64,000 nt of DNA, from NCBI GenBank assembly GCA_964548225.1, contig CAZJQP010000002.1, forward strand, positions 116,945-180,944, in the 5' to 3' direction. Shown piece after piece: positions 16,097-25,120 of this stretch (the first letter of the stretch is position 1; every line of letters begins with the position of its first letter). The translations under genes were made by a program, and so were the position numbers. The notes below the pieces were generated by a model, which worked only from the letters and a program-made list of their open reading frames with translations, was not told the origin of the DNA and searched no databases. Source of the stretch: CALMEH01 sp964548225 (GTDB lineage Bacteria; Acidobacteriota; Blastocatellia; Pyrinomonadales; Pyrinomonadaceae).

Positions 16097-17842
16097 ATGG
16101 TTAAGCAGATAATTCCAGCCATCCTAATAATTTTTCTCACGTCGCTGGCGATTGCGGCGCAAGTGCCAACGCCTTCGCCGATTCCTTCGCCGACTCCGGC
16201 GGAATTGCCGACGGACGTGCCGCCGATTGCGCCGAACTTTCAGGGGGAAACGCGCCCGATGCCGTCGGTTGAGCGCGTCGGTGTTGATTCGGCAAATCAA
16301 TTGCCGCTGACTTTGGAAGAAGCGATTCAGATGGCACTCGAAAATAATAATGACATTGATGCTTCGCGGAACGATGTGCAGATTGCGGAGTTTAATCTGA
16401 AAGCGGTGCGCGGCGTTTATGATCCGCAGATTACGGGCGAAAGTTATTTTGAAAGCGCGACGACTCCGACGAGTTCGACCATTGGCGGCGGAACGACGAA
16501 CGGTTCGGTTACGCAGCGAAGGTTTTTCGGTTCGGCGGGTGTTTCGGGGCTTTCGCCGTGGCAGGGCGGCTCATATTCCGCACTCTTTACGTCTTCGCGT
16601 CTGCGGACGAGCAATACTTTTGCGACGCTCAATCCGCAGTTTCCGTCCGCGCTGACATTTACCTACACCCAACCGCTTTTTCGCGGGCGGAGATTTGATA
16701 TAAACCGCCGAAACATCGAGATTGCGAAGAAGAATCTTTCTCTTTCGGACGTTCAATTCAGGCAAAAAGCGATTGACGTAATTACGCAGGTTGAGCAGGC
16801 TTATTGGGATTTAGCCTTTGCCTTGCGGAATTTGCAGGTGAACATTGATGCGGTCAAACAGGCGCGTTTGCAACTCGAAAGCAATCAGCGGCTGGTTGAG
16901 AAAGGCGTGCTTGCGCCGATTGAGATTGTTGCCGCGAACGCACAGATTACGAATCTCGAACAGAATGTTTTTATTGCACAGGAGGGCGTTACACGCGCCG
17001 AGAATACGCTTAAGACATTGATGCTTCCCGACAGAAGTTCGCGTGATTGGGCGCGTCCGATTACGCCGGTTTCCGAGGTCAATCTTGAAACGCCGCGTGT
17101 TGCGCTCGACCTTGCCACGGCGGACGCGCTCAAAAACCGTCCCGAAATTGCCCAGCTTGACAATGCGGCGGAGATAAATCAAATTAATCAGCGTTTTTAC
17201 CGCGATGACATCAAGCCGGGAATAAATCTTGTCGGTTCATACACTTCGCAGGGGCTTGCGGGAAATCCGACGGGAGCGTCAAATAATCCGGTTGCGCCGA
17301 ATCTTGTCGGCGGTTACTTCAATTCTGTCGGAAATCTTCTGGCGCAAGATTACCCGACGTATCGGGTTGGCGTAACGATTAATCTGCCTTGGAAAAACAC
17401 GGAGGCGCGGGCAAATTTGGGGCGCACGCTGGTTGAAGAAACGCGCTTGGGCAATCAACGCGCACAGACCGAACAAGTTATCGAGGCGGAAGTCCGCAAT
17501 GCCGTCCAAGCCCTTCGTTCCGCCGAAGCGCGGCTTAATTCCGCGATTAGTTCGCGTAAAAGCGCGGAATTGCTCTACGAAAGCGAACAGCGGCAATTTC
17601 GTGCCGGAACGACCACGCTTTATCTCGTCTATCAGCGGCAAAACGAACTCGTCGTCGCCCGCGGGCGCGAACTCCAAGCGCAGACCGATTTGAACAAAGC
17701 CATCAGCGAATTTCGCCGCGCCACCGGTTCGACGCTGACCGCAAATAATGTAACCGTTACGGACGGCACGAATTTAATCATCTCGCCGCGTCTGCGCCAG
17801 ACGGTTCGCAATACGGTCTTTCCTTCCGGCAACGGAAATTAA
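16097..17842 (+). CDS. TolC-family outer-membrane efflux channel
   Basis: A 581-residue outer-membrane factor. A signal peptide (ILIIFLTSLAIAAQ) is followed by a Pro-rich segment (TPSPIPSPTPAELPTDVPP) that probably crosses the peptidoglycan layer. Two OEP repeats follow: LTLEEAIQMALENNNDI opens the first, and LATADALKNRPEIAQ opens the second. Long coiled-coil helices include NAQITNLEQNVFIAQEGVTR and AVQALRSAEARLNSAI. It completes the tripartite pump with the adaptor and permease genes. Terminator-like hairpins follow. Confidence 0.92.
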   Translation: MVKQIIPAILIIFLTSLAIAAQVPTPSPIPSPTPAELPTDVPPIAPNFQGETRPMPSVERVGVDSANQLPLTLEEAIQMALENNNDIDASRNDVQIAEFNLKAVRGVYDPQITGESYFESATTPTSSTIGGGTTNGSVTQRRFFGSAGVSGLSPWQGGSYSALFTSSRLRTSNTFATLNPQFPSALTFTYTQPLFRGRRFDINRRNIEIAKKNLSLSDVQFRQKAIDVITQVEQAYWDLAFALRNLQVNIDAVKQARLQLESNQRLVEKGVLAPIEIVAANAQITNLEQNVFIAQEGVTRAENTLKTLMLPDRSSRDWARPITPVSEVNLETPRVALDLATADALKNRPEIAQLDNAAEINQINQRFYRDDIKPGINLVGSYTSQGLAGNPTGASNNPVAPNLVGGYFNSVGNLLAQDYPTYRVGVTINLPWKNTEARANLGRTLVEETRLGNQRAQTEQVIEAEVRNAVQALRSAEARLNSAISSRKSAELLYESEQRQFRAGTTTLYLVYQRQNELVVARGRELQAQTDLNKAISEFRRATGSTLTANNVTVTDGTNLIISPRLRQTVRNTVFPSGNGN

Positions 17843-17869
17843 GTAATAGGACAGAATAAATTTATAAAA

Positions 17870-17898
17870 CGGAGCGCGGACGAGCCGTCCGCGCTCCG
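17870..17898. terminator. GC-rich hairpin after the TolC gene
   Basis: A near-perfect palindrome, CGGAGCGCGGAC on the left and GTCCGCGCTCCG on the right, with a 5-base loop. It begins 28 bp after the tolC-like stop. There is no T-run directly after, so it may pair with the next hairpin to stop transcription. Confidence 0.55.
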
Positions 17899-17910
17899 TC
17901 ATTAAAAAAG

Positions 17911-17945
17911 ACACGAAACAATGATGAACTGCTTCGTGTTTTTTT
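17911..17945 (+). terminator. Rho-independent terminator after the efflux operon
   Basis: The stem ACACGAA / TTCGTGT closes a 15-base loop and is followed at once by a run of seven or more T on the + strand. This is the expected end of the efflux transcript. Confidence 0.7.
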
Positions 17946-17963
17946 GTGGTTATAAATCTTACG

Positions 17964-18130
17964 ATAACCTGAGTGCGGGATAAAGACTGGAGCGCAAGCG
18001 TCCCCGCTTGCAATGAGCGCAGAGCGCGAAAAATACTCTGCTGACTCAGAAGTTTTAGGTGAACAAACGCCGTTACACCGCTGAAAAGCGCGGTGTTTGC
18101 AAGCGGGACGCTTGCGCTCCAGTCCTTATA
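17964..18130. mobile_element. Dispersed MITE-like element, copy 1
   Basis: An element of about 150 bp with inverted ends GACTGGAGCGCAAGCG / CGCTTGCGCTCCAGTC. The core reads GAGCGCAGAGCGCGAAAAA, then CTCTGCTGACTC, then GAAGTTTTAGGTGAACAA. A second copy lies in the opposite orientation at 51269-51421 and shares nearly the whole core. It has no coding capacity, which fits a non-autonomous transposable element. Confidence 0.8.
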
Positions 18131-18149
18131 CTGAACAGACGTTAATCTT

Positions 18150-18345
18150 GATGTCGAGATGGGGCATTGCAGGCTTGCACCGACCCGTTGCAGAGTTGCA
18201 GCAGGTCGCGGCGACGTTGCGACAGGTCATCTCAGCATCGAGATGGGGCGCGGCGACGTTGCGACGGGGCGCGGCGATGTCGAGATGACCCATCTCAGCG
18301 TCGAGATGGGGCGCGGCGACGGCGTAATGATGCTCTGCAAACTTG
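18150..18345. repeat. GC-rich mosaic of short repeated words
   Basis: The words GTCGAGATGGGGC, GGGGCGCGGCGAC and GACGTTGCGAC are shuffled and repeated several times with inverted partners (GAGATGACCCATCTC). Apparent reading frames here give only low-complexity peptides, so I treat it as non-coding repeat DNA between two MITE-like elements. Confidence 0.6.
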
Positions 18346-18365
18346 CCGCGCTCCATTGCAACGTC

Positions 18366-18647
18366 ATAGCCTAGCGGGAATCCATTAGTGTCTATACATC
18401 TTTGAAATCTTGATTTTATGCGGCTTTACCGCCCGATTTGCGGAATGGCTCTGCTTTTCCGAAAGGCTTTCCCCTGATGCGTGAGGCTCTGCCTCCGCCG
18501 CGCACGGCTCAAGTCGTAGCCTTTCGCCGGACTTTAGGTTAAATCACATCCGGCGAGGCAAAGCCGCGCCGCACATCAGGCGGCAAAGCCGCAAAAGACA
18601 AATCTTTCCGACCCGGTGTAGAAACTAATGGAGAATCGCTAGGCTAT
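18366..18647. mobile_element. 282-bp element with terminal inverted repeats
   Basis: The left end ATAGCCTAGCGGGAATCCAT matches in inverted orientation to the right end over about 29 bp with five or so mismatches. The ends read TA-GCCTAGCG and CGCTAGGC-TA, so a TA target duplication of the IS630/mariner kind is possible (inference). The interior is GC-rich with several small palindromes and no plausible gene. It is best described as a MITE. Confidence 0.75.
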
Positions 18648-18701
18648 AATGTCAATCGCTTTCGGCGACAAAAACCAAAATCGCGTAAAGTAATCTTTAA
18701 A

Positions 18702-21125
18702 TCATTTGGTAGCGGAAACTTTCCTCTTTTCCAATTCCTTCTCAGTTTCAAGGATAAAATGCGTGGTTTGAATCACGGTGTCGGGGTTTAAGCTAATCGA
18801 ATTGATGCCGCGCTCGACAAGAAACTGCGCGAACTCAGGGTAATCCGAAGGGGCTTGTCCGCAGATGCCGATTTTCTTTCCGTTGCGGATGGCGGCTTCA
18901 ATAGCAATCGCCACCATCTTTTCAACCGCGCCGTTTCTTTCATCAAAAAGATGCGCGACCATCTCGGAATCTCTGTCGAGACCGAGCGCAAGCTGTGTCA
19001 AATCGTTTGAGCCGATGGAATAGCCGTCGAAAACTTGAAGGAATTCATCTGCAAAGACGACATTGGCGGGAAGCTCGCACATTGCATAAATCTCAAGGTC
19101 GTTTTCGCCCTGCGGAAGTCCGTGTTCAGCCATCAATTTAATGACCTTTTCGCCTTCTTCGACGGTGCGGCAAAAAGGAATCATCGCTTTGACGTTCGTT
19201 AAGCCCATATCTTCGCGGACGCGCTGCATTGCCAGACATTCAAGCCGAAATCCGGCTTTGTAACGGTCGTCGTAATAGCGCGAAGCACCGCGAAAACCAA
19301 TCATCGGATTTTCTTCTTCCGGCTCGTATTCGTGTCCGCCGATAAGTCGGGCGTATTCGTTAGATTTGAAATCGCTCATCCGCACAATCACGGGTTTCGG
19401 GTAAAACGCCGCCGCGATTTTGGCAATGCCTTCGGCAAGACTGCGGATAAAAAACTCTTTCGGGTCTTCTTCGAGAATGCGCTCGGCAATCGTGTCAATA
19501 TCGGCACGGCTTTTGAGATTGGGATAATTAACCAAAGCCATCGGATGAATGCCGATGTGATTGTTAATAATGAATTCAAGACGTGCCAATCCAACGCCGT
19601 CATTGGGCAAAGCCGCAACGCTAAAGGCGTGGTCAGGATCGCCGACGTTCATCATCACTTGCGTTTTCGGGCGTTCCGCGTCGGTAATTTCGTGGCGTTC
19701 GATTTCAAAGGGAATTGTGCCGTAGTAAATATTTCCGCGCTCGCCTTCGGCGCAACTTACCGTAACATTCGTGCCGCTCCGCAAAACTTCCGTGGCGTTG
19801 CCCGTGCCGACAATGCAGGGCAATCCTAACTCTCGGCTGATAATCGCGCTGTGGCAAGTTCGCCCGCCTCTGTCGGTTACGATTGCCGAAGCGCGTTTCA
19901 TAATCGGCTCCCACGCGGGATCGGTCATTGATGTAACGAGAATATCGCCCGCCTTGAAAGTGGTCAGCTTGTTCGGGTCGAGCAGAACGTGGACGTTGCC
20001 GTGTCCGATCTTCTCGCCAACCGCAACGCCGCTGACTAATGGTGCGCCGTGATTGCCGTTGAGCTTGTAAGTCTCGATAAAAGTTCCGCTCTTCTGCGAT
20101 TGCACGGTTTCGGGACGCGCCTGAAGAATGAAAAGCTCGCCCGTGATGCCGTCTTTCGCCCATTCAATATCCATCGGCTGATGTTTGCCCGCGAGTTTGG
20201 AGTAATGATCCTCAATCGCACAAGCCCAAGTCGCCAGCTGAAGCACATCGTAACCGCTCAGACAGAATCTTTTGCGTTGCGAAGGCACAACTTCGCGCAC
20301 CTGCGTTCCCGTGCCGTCGTCGGCAAAGACCATTTTAACTTCTTTGACTCCGAGTTTTCGTGTAATAATCGGGCGAAAGCCTTGTTTGAGCGTCGGCTTA
20401 AAGACAATCCATTCGTCCGGCGTTGCCATACCTTGCACCACCGCTTCGCCCAAGCCCCACGCGCCGTTGATGACCACCGCTTCACGAAAACCGCTCTCCG
20501 TATCGAGCGTGAACATCACGCCCGAACAAGCAATATCCGAGCGCACCATCGGTTGCACCCCGATTGACAGCGCAACGTCGAAATGATCGAAGTTTTTCGC
20601 CGTCCGATACGAAATTGCGCGGTCTGTCCAGAGCGACGCAAAGCATTGATGACACGCTTCGATTAATTGTTTTTCGCCGCGCACGTTCAAAATCGTGTCT
20701 TGCTGTCCGGCAAACGATGCGTCGGGCAAATCTTCCGCCGTTGCCGACGAGCGCACTGCAACTTCAAAAGATTTCTTGCCGATTCTTTCGCCCAAACGCT
20801 TGTAACCGTCAAGAATTGCCGCTTCGACATCCGCCGGAAATGGCGTTTCGAGCATCAAACGCCGCGCTTCCGCGCCGACACGCGCCAATTCTTCAAGATT
20901 ATCAACGTCCAAACCCTTCAGAAGTTTTTGCAGACGCTTCCGCAAGCCGTCAGTCTCAAGCAAAAGATTATAAGCCGCGCTCGTCGTCGAAAATCCGTCA
21001 ACGGCACGCACGCCTTTACTCGTCAATTCACGGAAAAGCTCACCCAAAGAAGCGCATTTGCCGCCGACAATCGCCACATCGGCGTTGGAAACCTCGCTTA
21101 AATCGAGAACATATTGTTTATTCAT
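18702..21125 (-). CDS. ppsA: Phosphoenolpyruvate synthase
   Basis: An 807-residue protein in the pyruvate, water dikinase family, which makes PEP from pyruvate and ATP with AMP and phosphate as by-products. The N-terminal ATP-grasp part has VRSSATAEDLPDASFAGQQD and KRFCLSGYDVLQLA. The phosphohistidine swivel domain has GGRTCHSAIISREL, with the catalytic His near residue 430. The C-terminal PEP-binding TIM barrel has MIPFCRTVEEGEKVI, YSIGSNDLTQLALG and KKIGICGQAPSDYPE. The length matches E. coli PpsA. The gene supports gluconeogenic growth. It stands alone, with repeat elements on both sides. Confidence 0.95.
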   Translation of the reverse strand: MNKQYVLDLSEVSNADVAIVGGKCASLGELFRELTSKGVRAVDGFSTTSAAYNLLLETDGLRKRLQKLLKGLDVDNLEELARVGAEARRLMLETPFPADVEAAILDGYKRLGERIGKKSFEVAVRSSATAEDLPDASFAGQQDTILNVRGEKQLIEACHQCFASLWTDRAISYRTAKNFDHFDVALSIGVQPMVRSDIACSGVMFTLDTESGFREAVVINGAWGLGEAVVQGMATPDEWIVFKPTLKQGFRPIITRKLGVKEVKMVFADDGTGTQVREVVPSQRKRFCLSGYDVLQLATWACAIEDHYSKLAGKHQPMDIEWAKDGITGELFILQARPETVQSQKSGTFIETYKLNGNHGAPLVSGVAVGEKIGHGNVHVLLDPNKLTTFKAGDILVTSMTDPAWEPIMKRASAIVTDRGGRTCHSAIISRELGLPCIVGTGNATEVLRSGTNVTVSCAEGERGNIYYGTIPFEIERHEITDAERPKTQVMMNVGDPDHAFSVAALPNDGVGLARLEFIINNHIGIHPMALVNYPNLKSRADIDTIAERILEEDPKEFFIRSLAEGIAKIAAAFYPKPVIVRMSDFKSNEYARLIGGHEYEPEEENPMIGFRGASRYYDDRYKAGFRLECLAMQRVREDMGLTNVKAMIPFCRTVEEGEKVIKLMAEHGLPQGENDLEIYAMCELPANVVFADEFLQVFDGYSIGSNDLTQLALGLDRDSEMVAHLFDERNGAVEKMVAIAIEAAIRNGKKIGICGQAPSDYPEFAQFLVERGINSISLNPDTVIQTTHFILETEKELEKRKVSATK

Positions 21126-21205
21126 AAAATTTAGCCGAAAAATTGATTCTACAAAATCGCTTTGCCTAAAATAAAGTCCGAATCCGAAAGAATTTCTGAC
21201 AAAAC

Positions 21206-21346
21206 TTCAAAAGGCAGAAACACGACCGTTAGGGAGTGTGTAGATTTAGACTTTGACACACTCCCTTCAAAAGGCGGAAACACGACCGTTAGGGAGTGTG
21301 TAGATTTAGACTTTGACACACTCCCTAACGGTCGTGTTTCTGCCTT
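21206..21346. repeat. Hairpin family (GGCAGAAACACGAC), tandem-duplicated copy
   Basis: The left arm and loop (about 60 bp) are present twice in direct repeat. They are followed by one full right arm CCCTAACGGTCGTGTTTCTG and CC plus a T-run. Any RNA would form a very long stem. It lies between the divergent ppsA and M16 genes. It belongs to a family with at least six other copies in the window. Confidence 0.85.
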
Positions 21347-21423
21347 TTTTTTTGAAAACAAAATCAAAATGAGCGCGTATAACTAAGAGAATCTATCTTC
21401 AAACAATAAATACAGGAGAATTT

Positions 21424-22809
21424 ATGAAACGAATAACAATTTTATCTCTGTGTTTGTGTCTTTCGATGCTGATTTTGTCGAGTTTTTCGACAGCCGAAGC
21501 GCAGACTAACAAAGGATTAAATGTTCCCGTCAGCTATTACACATTGCCGAACGGCTTGCGCGTCGTGCTTTCACAAGAAAAGAGTGCGCCGATCACGACC
21601 GTGGCGGTTTATTACAATATCGGTTTCAGAATCGAACCACGCGACCGCACAGGATTCGCCCATCTTTTCGAGCATTTGATGTTTCAAGGCTCAAAGAATA
21701 TGGGCAAGATGGAATATATCAAGCTCGTCGAATCAAACGGCGGCGTTTTGAACGGTTCGACGCGCTTTGACTTTACAAATTATTTCGCCGTCGTGCCGTC
21801 GCACAAACTCGAAACGCTTTTGTGGGCGGAAGCCGACAGAATGCGCGGTTTGGACATCACGCAGGAGAACTTAAAAAACCAGCAAGGCGTTGTCGGCAAC
21901 GAAGTCAAGGTTAATGTTTTGAATCAACCTTACGGCGGTTTCCCGTGGATTGATTTGCCGATGGCGGCTTTTACGAATTGGTATAATTCGCACAATTTCT
22001 ACGGTGAATTGTCGGACATCGAAGCCGCGACACTCGAAGACGCAAAGACGTTTTTCGACAAATATTATTCGCCGAAAAACGCCGTTCTCGTAGTTGTCGG
22101 CGATTTTGAAGAAAAGCAAGCCAAAACTTGGATTGAAAAATACTTCGCCAACATTCCGTCGCAAACTCCCGACAAACAACCCGACATCAGCGAACCGCGT
22201 CAAGAAAAAGAAAAAACGGTAACGAAAGTTGATAAATTGGCGAATCGTCCGGCAGTAGCTTTCGGTTATCAAATGCCGAAACGCGGCACGCCCGAATATT
22301 ATGCGATGGGTTTGATTGACCAAATTATGGTTAAAGGCGAAGACAGCCTTCTTTACCAAGAGTTTGTCAAAAACAAAGGCTACACGGGCGGCTTCGGCGG
22401 CGGAATTAATGTCGGCTTGGGCAATATGTTTAATTACAACGGACCGATGCTCTTTGCCGTCAATCTAATTCACGACCAAAAATTCACATCGGACGAAATC
22501 AAAACGTCGCTCGACGGCGTTATCGAAAAATTGCAGACGCAACCTGTTTCGCAAAAAGACATTGACCGTGCAATTGTGAAATTCCGTTCGGGTTTTTACG
22601 ACACTTTGACGCAATTCGGCGGTTTCGGACGCGCTGATTTGCTGGCTTGTTTCGCTTTGTTCGACAACGATCCGACAAAAATCAATCAAATCGAAGCCAA
22701 CTTCCGCAAAGTTACGCCCGCTTTGATTCAGCAAACCGCGAAAGATTATTTGCGAAGCACAAACCGCACAGTCGTGATTATCAATCCCGAAAAAAAGGAG
22801 GCGAAATAA
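21424..22809 (+). CDS. M16 (insulinase/pitrilysin-like) zinc peptidase, catalytic subunit
   Basis: A 461-residue secreted protein with a signal peptide ending near AEAQ. It has the inverted zinc motif HLFEH at residues 80-84 (HxxEH) and a distal acidic EVKV element expected to complete the zinc site. The C-terminal half carries the structural M16_C domain. The AGGAGA site in front of ATG 21424 is good. It is followed directly by a second M16 protein without the motif, the usual heterodimer arrangement of processing-protease-like periplasmic M16 proteins. It probably degrades or processes peptides in the envelope. Confidence 0.92.
   Translation: MKRITILSLCLCLSMLILSSFSTAEAQTNKGLNVPVSYYTLPNGLRVVLSQEKSAPITTVAVYYNIGFRIEPRDRTGFAHLFEHLMFQGSKNMGKMEYIKLVESNGGVLNGSTRFDFTNYFAVVPSHKLETLLWAEADRMRGLDITQENLKNQQGVVGNEVKVNVLNQPYGGFPWIDLPMAAFTNWYNSHNFYGELSDIEAATLEDAKTFFDKYYSPKNAVLVVVGDFEEKQAKTWIEKYFANIPSQTPDKQPDISEPRQEKEKTVTKVDKLANRPAVAFGYQMPKRGTPEYYAMGLIDQIMVKGEDSLLYQEFVKNKGYTGGFGGGINVGLGNMFNYNGPMLFAVNLIHDQKFTSDEIKTSLDGVIEKLQTQPVSQKDIDRAIVKFRSGFYDTLTQFGGFGRADLLACFALFDNDPTKINQIEANFRKVTPALIQQTAKDYLRSTNRTVVIINPEKKEAK
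22796..22801 (+). promoter_or_regulatory. Strong ribosome binding site for the second M16 gene
   Basis: AGGAGG lies 8 bp before the ATG at 22810, inside the end of the first M16 gene. It fixes the start of the downstream gene in front of the repeat-derived leader. Confidence 0.8.
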
Positions 22810-24288
22810 ATGTTAAATTCAAAATTCAAAATTCAAAATTCAAAAGGCAGAAACACGACCGTGAGGGAGTGTGTGAAAACACAAAACTACACACTTGCTA
22901 ACGCGCGTGTTTCCGCCTTTCTGCGTCTTTGCGTCTCGGCGGTTTTGTTGTCTGCGTTTGTCTTGAATATTTTCGCGCAGAAGGAAACGCCGCCGGTTGG
23001 CGGACAGGCGAAACCTTTTGTTTTTCCCGCGCAGGAAAACTTTACTTTGCCGAACGGAATGAAAGTAACGCTTGTGCAATATGGTTCTGTGCCGAAGGTT
23101 GCGATGCAAGCCGTAATTTATACCGGCACGAAAGACGATGCGAAAGATAAAATGGGCGTTTCGGATTTTGCGGGGCGAATGCTCAAGGAAAATACGAAAA
23201 ACCGCACCGGCGAACAGATTGCGCGTGAATCTGCCGAGATGGGCGGACGAGTAAATATCGGAGTCGGCGTTGACAGCACGACAATTTCGGGCGAAGTTCT
23301 TTCCGAATTTGATGTCCAATTTCTGAATCTTTTAGCCGATGTCGTTTTGAATCCGAATTACAAAGCGGAAGACCTCGAACGGCTTCGCGCAAACCGTCTT
23401 CGCAACCTTGCGCTTTCGCGCCAACAAGCGGGAACTCAAGCGTGGACAAAGTTTCGTGAATTGATTTACCCGAATCATCCTTTCGGGCAATTAAATCCGC
23501 GTGAAGATGAAATAAAAGGCATCACGCTCGACGATATTTCGCGCTTTTACGATGAAAATTACGGCGGTGCAAAAACGCATCTTTACGTTGTCGGCAGATT
23601 TAATTCGGCAAATGTCAAAAAAGCCATCGAAAAAGCATTTTCGGGTTGGAAAAAGGGAAATCCTGCCGTCCGAAATGTTCCTTCAAACACCGCAAAGCGC
23701 AATTTTGCGATGATTGATCGTCCGAATTCGCCGCAATCAACAATTTATCTCGGAATGCCCGCACCGCATCCGGCAGACGCGGATTTTGTTAAATTTACCG
23801 TAATGGATTCGATTTTAGGCGGCTCGTTCGGTTCGCGCATTACGGCAAACATCCGCGAAAACAAAGGCTACACCTATTCGCCCGGAAGTTTTTTGTTTAA
23901 TCGTTACCAGACAGGCTTTTGGATAGAAAATGCCGATGTTACCACGCAATTTACGGGCGCATCAGTCAAAGAGATTTTGTATGAAATCAATCGTATGAAA
24001 ACCGAACCCGTTTCGGAAAAAGAATTGAACGGCATCAAAAACTATCTTGCCGGACTTTTTGTTCTGCAAAATTCTTCGCGCTTCGGCATTATGGGACAGC
24101 TTGAAACAATGAATTACTACGAATTGCCGAAAAGCCGTCTCGATAATTATGTCAAAGATATTCTCGCCGTAACGCCCAAAGATATTCAAGATGCGGCAAA
24201 CAAATATCTTTCGGAAGATAAAATGACGCTCGTCGTCGTCGGCGATAAATCAAAAATCACCGAACAATTAAAGCCTTACGAAAAATAA
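22810..24288 (+). CDS. M16-family protein, inactive partner subunit
   Basis: A 492-residue protein that lacks HxxEH; the equivalent stretch reads VSDFAGRMLKENT. It keeps the M16 fold, with FYDENYGGAKTHLYVVGRF and DSILGGSFGSRITANIRENK. Its likely job is substrate binding in a complex with the upstream peptidase. The start at 22810 is backed by a strong RBS, directly after the upstream stop. The first 40 or so residues (KFKIQNSKGRNTTVRECVK) come from an AT-rich repeat plus a GGCAGAAACACGAC hairpin. The hydrophobic signal segment FLRLCVSAVLLSAFVLNIFAQ includes a CTGCGTCTTTGCGTC repeat word. This is an unusually long leader. Confidence 0.88.
   Translation: MLNSKFKIQNSKGRNTTVRECVKTQNYTLANARVSAFLRLCVSAVLLSAFVLNIFAQKETPPVGGQAKPFVFPAQENFTLPNGMKVTLVQYGSVPKVAMQAVIYTGTKDDAKDKMGVSDFAGRMLKENTKNRTGEQIARESAEMGGRVNIGVGVDSTTISGEVLSEFDVQFLNLLADVVLNPNYKAEDLERLRANRLRNLALSRQQAGTQAWTKFRELIYPNHPFGQLNPREDEIKGITLDDISRFYDENYGGAKTHLYVVGRFNSANVKKAIEKAFSGWKKGNPAVRNVPSNTAKRNFAMIDRPNSPQSTIYLGMPAPHPADADFVKFTVMDSILGGSFGSRITANIRENKGYTYSPGSFLFNRYQTGFWIENADVTTQFTGASVKEILYEINRMKTEPVSEKELNGIKNYLAGLFVLQNSSRFGIMGQLETMNYYELPKSRLDNYVKDILAVTPKDIQDAANKYLSEDKMTLVVVGDKSKITEQLKPYEK
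22842..22920. repeat. Hairpin-family copy inside the M16 partner reading frame
   Basis: The left arm AAAAGGCAGAAACACGACCG is followed by GTGAGGGAGTGTG. The right arm is diverged (ACACTTGCTAACGCGCGTGT, then TTCCGCCTTT). It sits between the start codon and the signal-peptide core, in frame. Confidence 0.8.
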
Positions 24289-24295
24289 GGCAAAC

Positions 24296-24375
24296 AAGGC
24301 AGAAACACGACTGTTAAGGAGTGTGTGAAAATCTCATCGGTTGACACACTCCTTAACAGTCGTGTTTCTGCCTTT
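24296..24375. repeat. Hairpin-family copy with perfect 31-bp arms
   Basis: The left arm (24296-24326) and the right arm (24344-24374) are exact complements; the loop is about 17 bp. It starts 8 bp after the M16 partner stop and ends 9 bp before the next gene. It may end the peptidase transcript. Confidence 0.9.
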
Positions 24376-24383
24376 ATGAACAA

Positions 24384-24941
24384 ATGAAAGAATCTTGGGA
24401 CGAAAGATACGCAAGCGGAAAATATTCTTCCGCCGAACCGCATAAACTTCTGATTGATTTAACCGCCAAAATCAAAGCCGGAAAAGCCTTAGATTTAGCC
24501 TGCGGCACAGGGCGCAACGCAATTTTCCTCGCCGAAAAAGGTTTTCAAGTAACGGCGGTAGATAATTCCAAAATCGGAATCGAAATCGCCAAACAAAGAG
24601 CCGCCGAAAAATCTCTAAAAATAGATTTCCGCGTCGCCGATTTGGAAAAAGACGAGTTCAACCTGCAAGAAAACCGCTACGATTTGATTTGCGATTTCTA
24701 CTATCTCCAACGCAATCTTTTCCCAAAAATAAAAACCGCACTAAAACCAAACGGAATCATCATCGCCGCCATTCACATCTACGGCGAAGGCGAAGAAGCC
24801 GGAGAATTTTTGTTAAAAGAAGGTGAACTAAAAGAATTTTTCAAAGATTTCGAGATTTTGCATTACCACGAAACCTCAAAAACCGACAAAGATGCCGGAA
24901 AACATCATCATCGGACGGCTGAAATCATTGCGAAGAAATGA
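24384..24941 (+). CDS. SAM-dependent methyltransferase (TehB-like)
   Basis: A 185-residue class I methyltransferase. The start MKESWDERYASGKYSSAEPH is typical of small TehB/thiopurine-type methyltransferases. Motif I is ALDLACGTGRNAIFLAEKG and motif II is VTAVDNSKIGIEIA. The YDLICDFYYLQR stretch is motif IV. Family members methylate tellurite, selenite or small thiols; the substrate here is unknown. It stands just after the perfect hairpin and before the AT-rich island. Confidence 0.82.
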   Translation: MKESWDERYASGKYSSAEPHKLLIDLTAKIKAGKALDLACGTGRNAIFLAEKGFQVTAVDNSKIGIEIAKQRAAEKSLKIDFRVADLEKDEFNLQENRYDLICDFYYLQRNLFPKIKTALKPNGIIIAAIHIYGEGEEAGEFLLKEGELKEFFKDFEILHYHETSKTDKDAGKHHHRTAEIIAKK

Positions 24942-25120
24942 AAAGATTGTGAATAACAGATTTTGATTGAATAGAAATCGAGAAATGATGTCAAAAACTT
25001 ATTTTTTGCTGTTATTTACAATGTTTTCTTGATTTTTTACAGTATTTAAAGGTATTATCTTGAAAACTTAGTCAAAATTCAGAAGCAGTATCTATACTAT
25101 TTGTAGAAATTGAGATTACT

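Noticed and set aside
18097..18388. Several overlapping small proteins in all frames
   Set aside because: The region is a GC-rich mosaic repeat; open frames on both strands are expected and none has a start signal.
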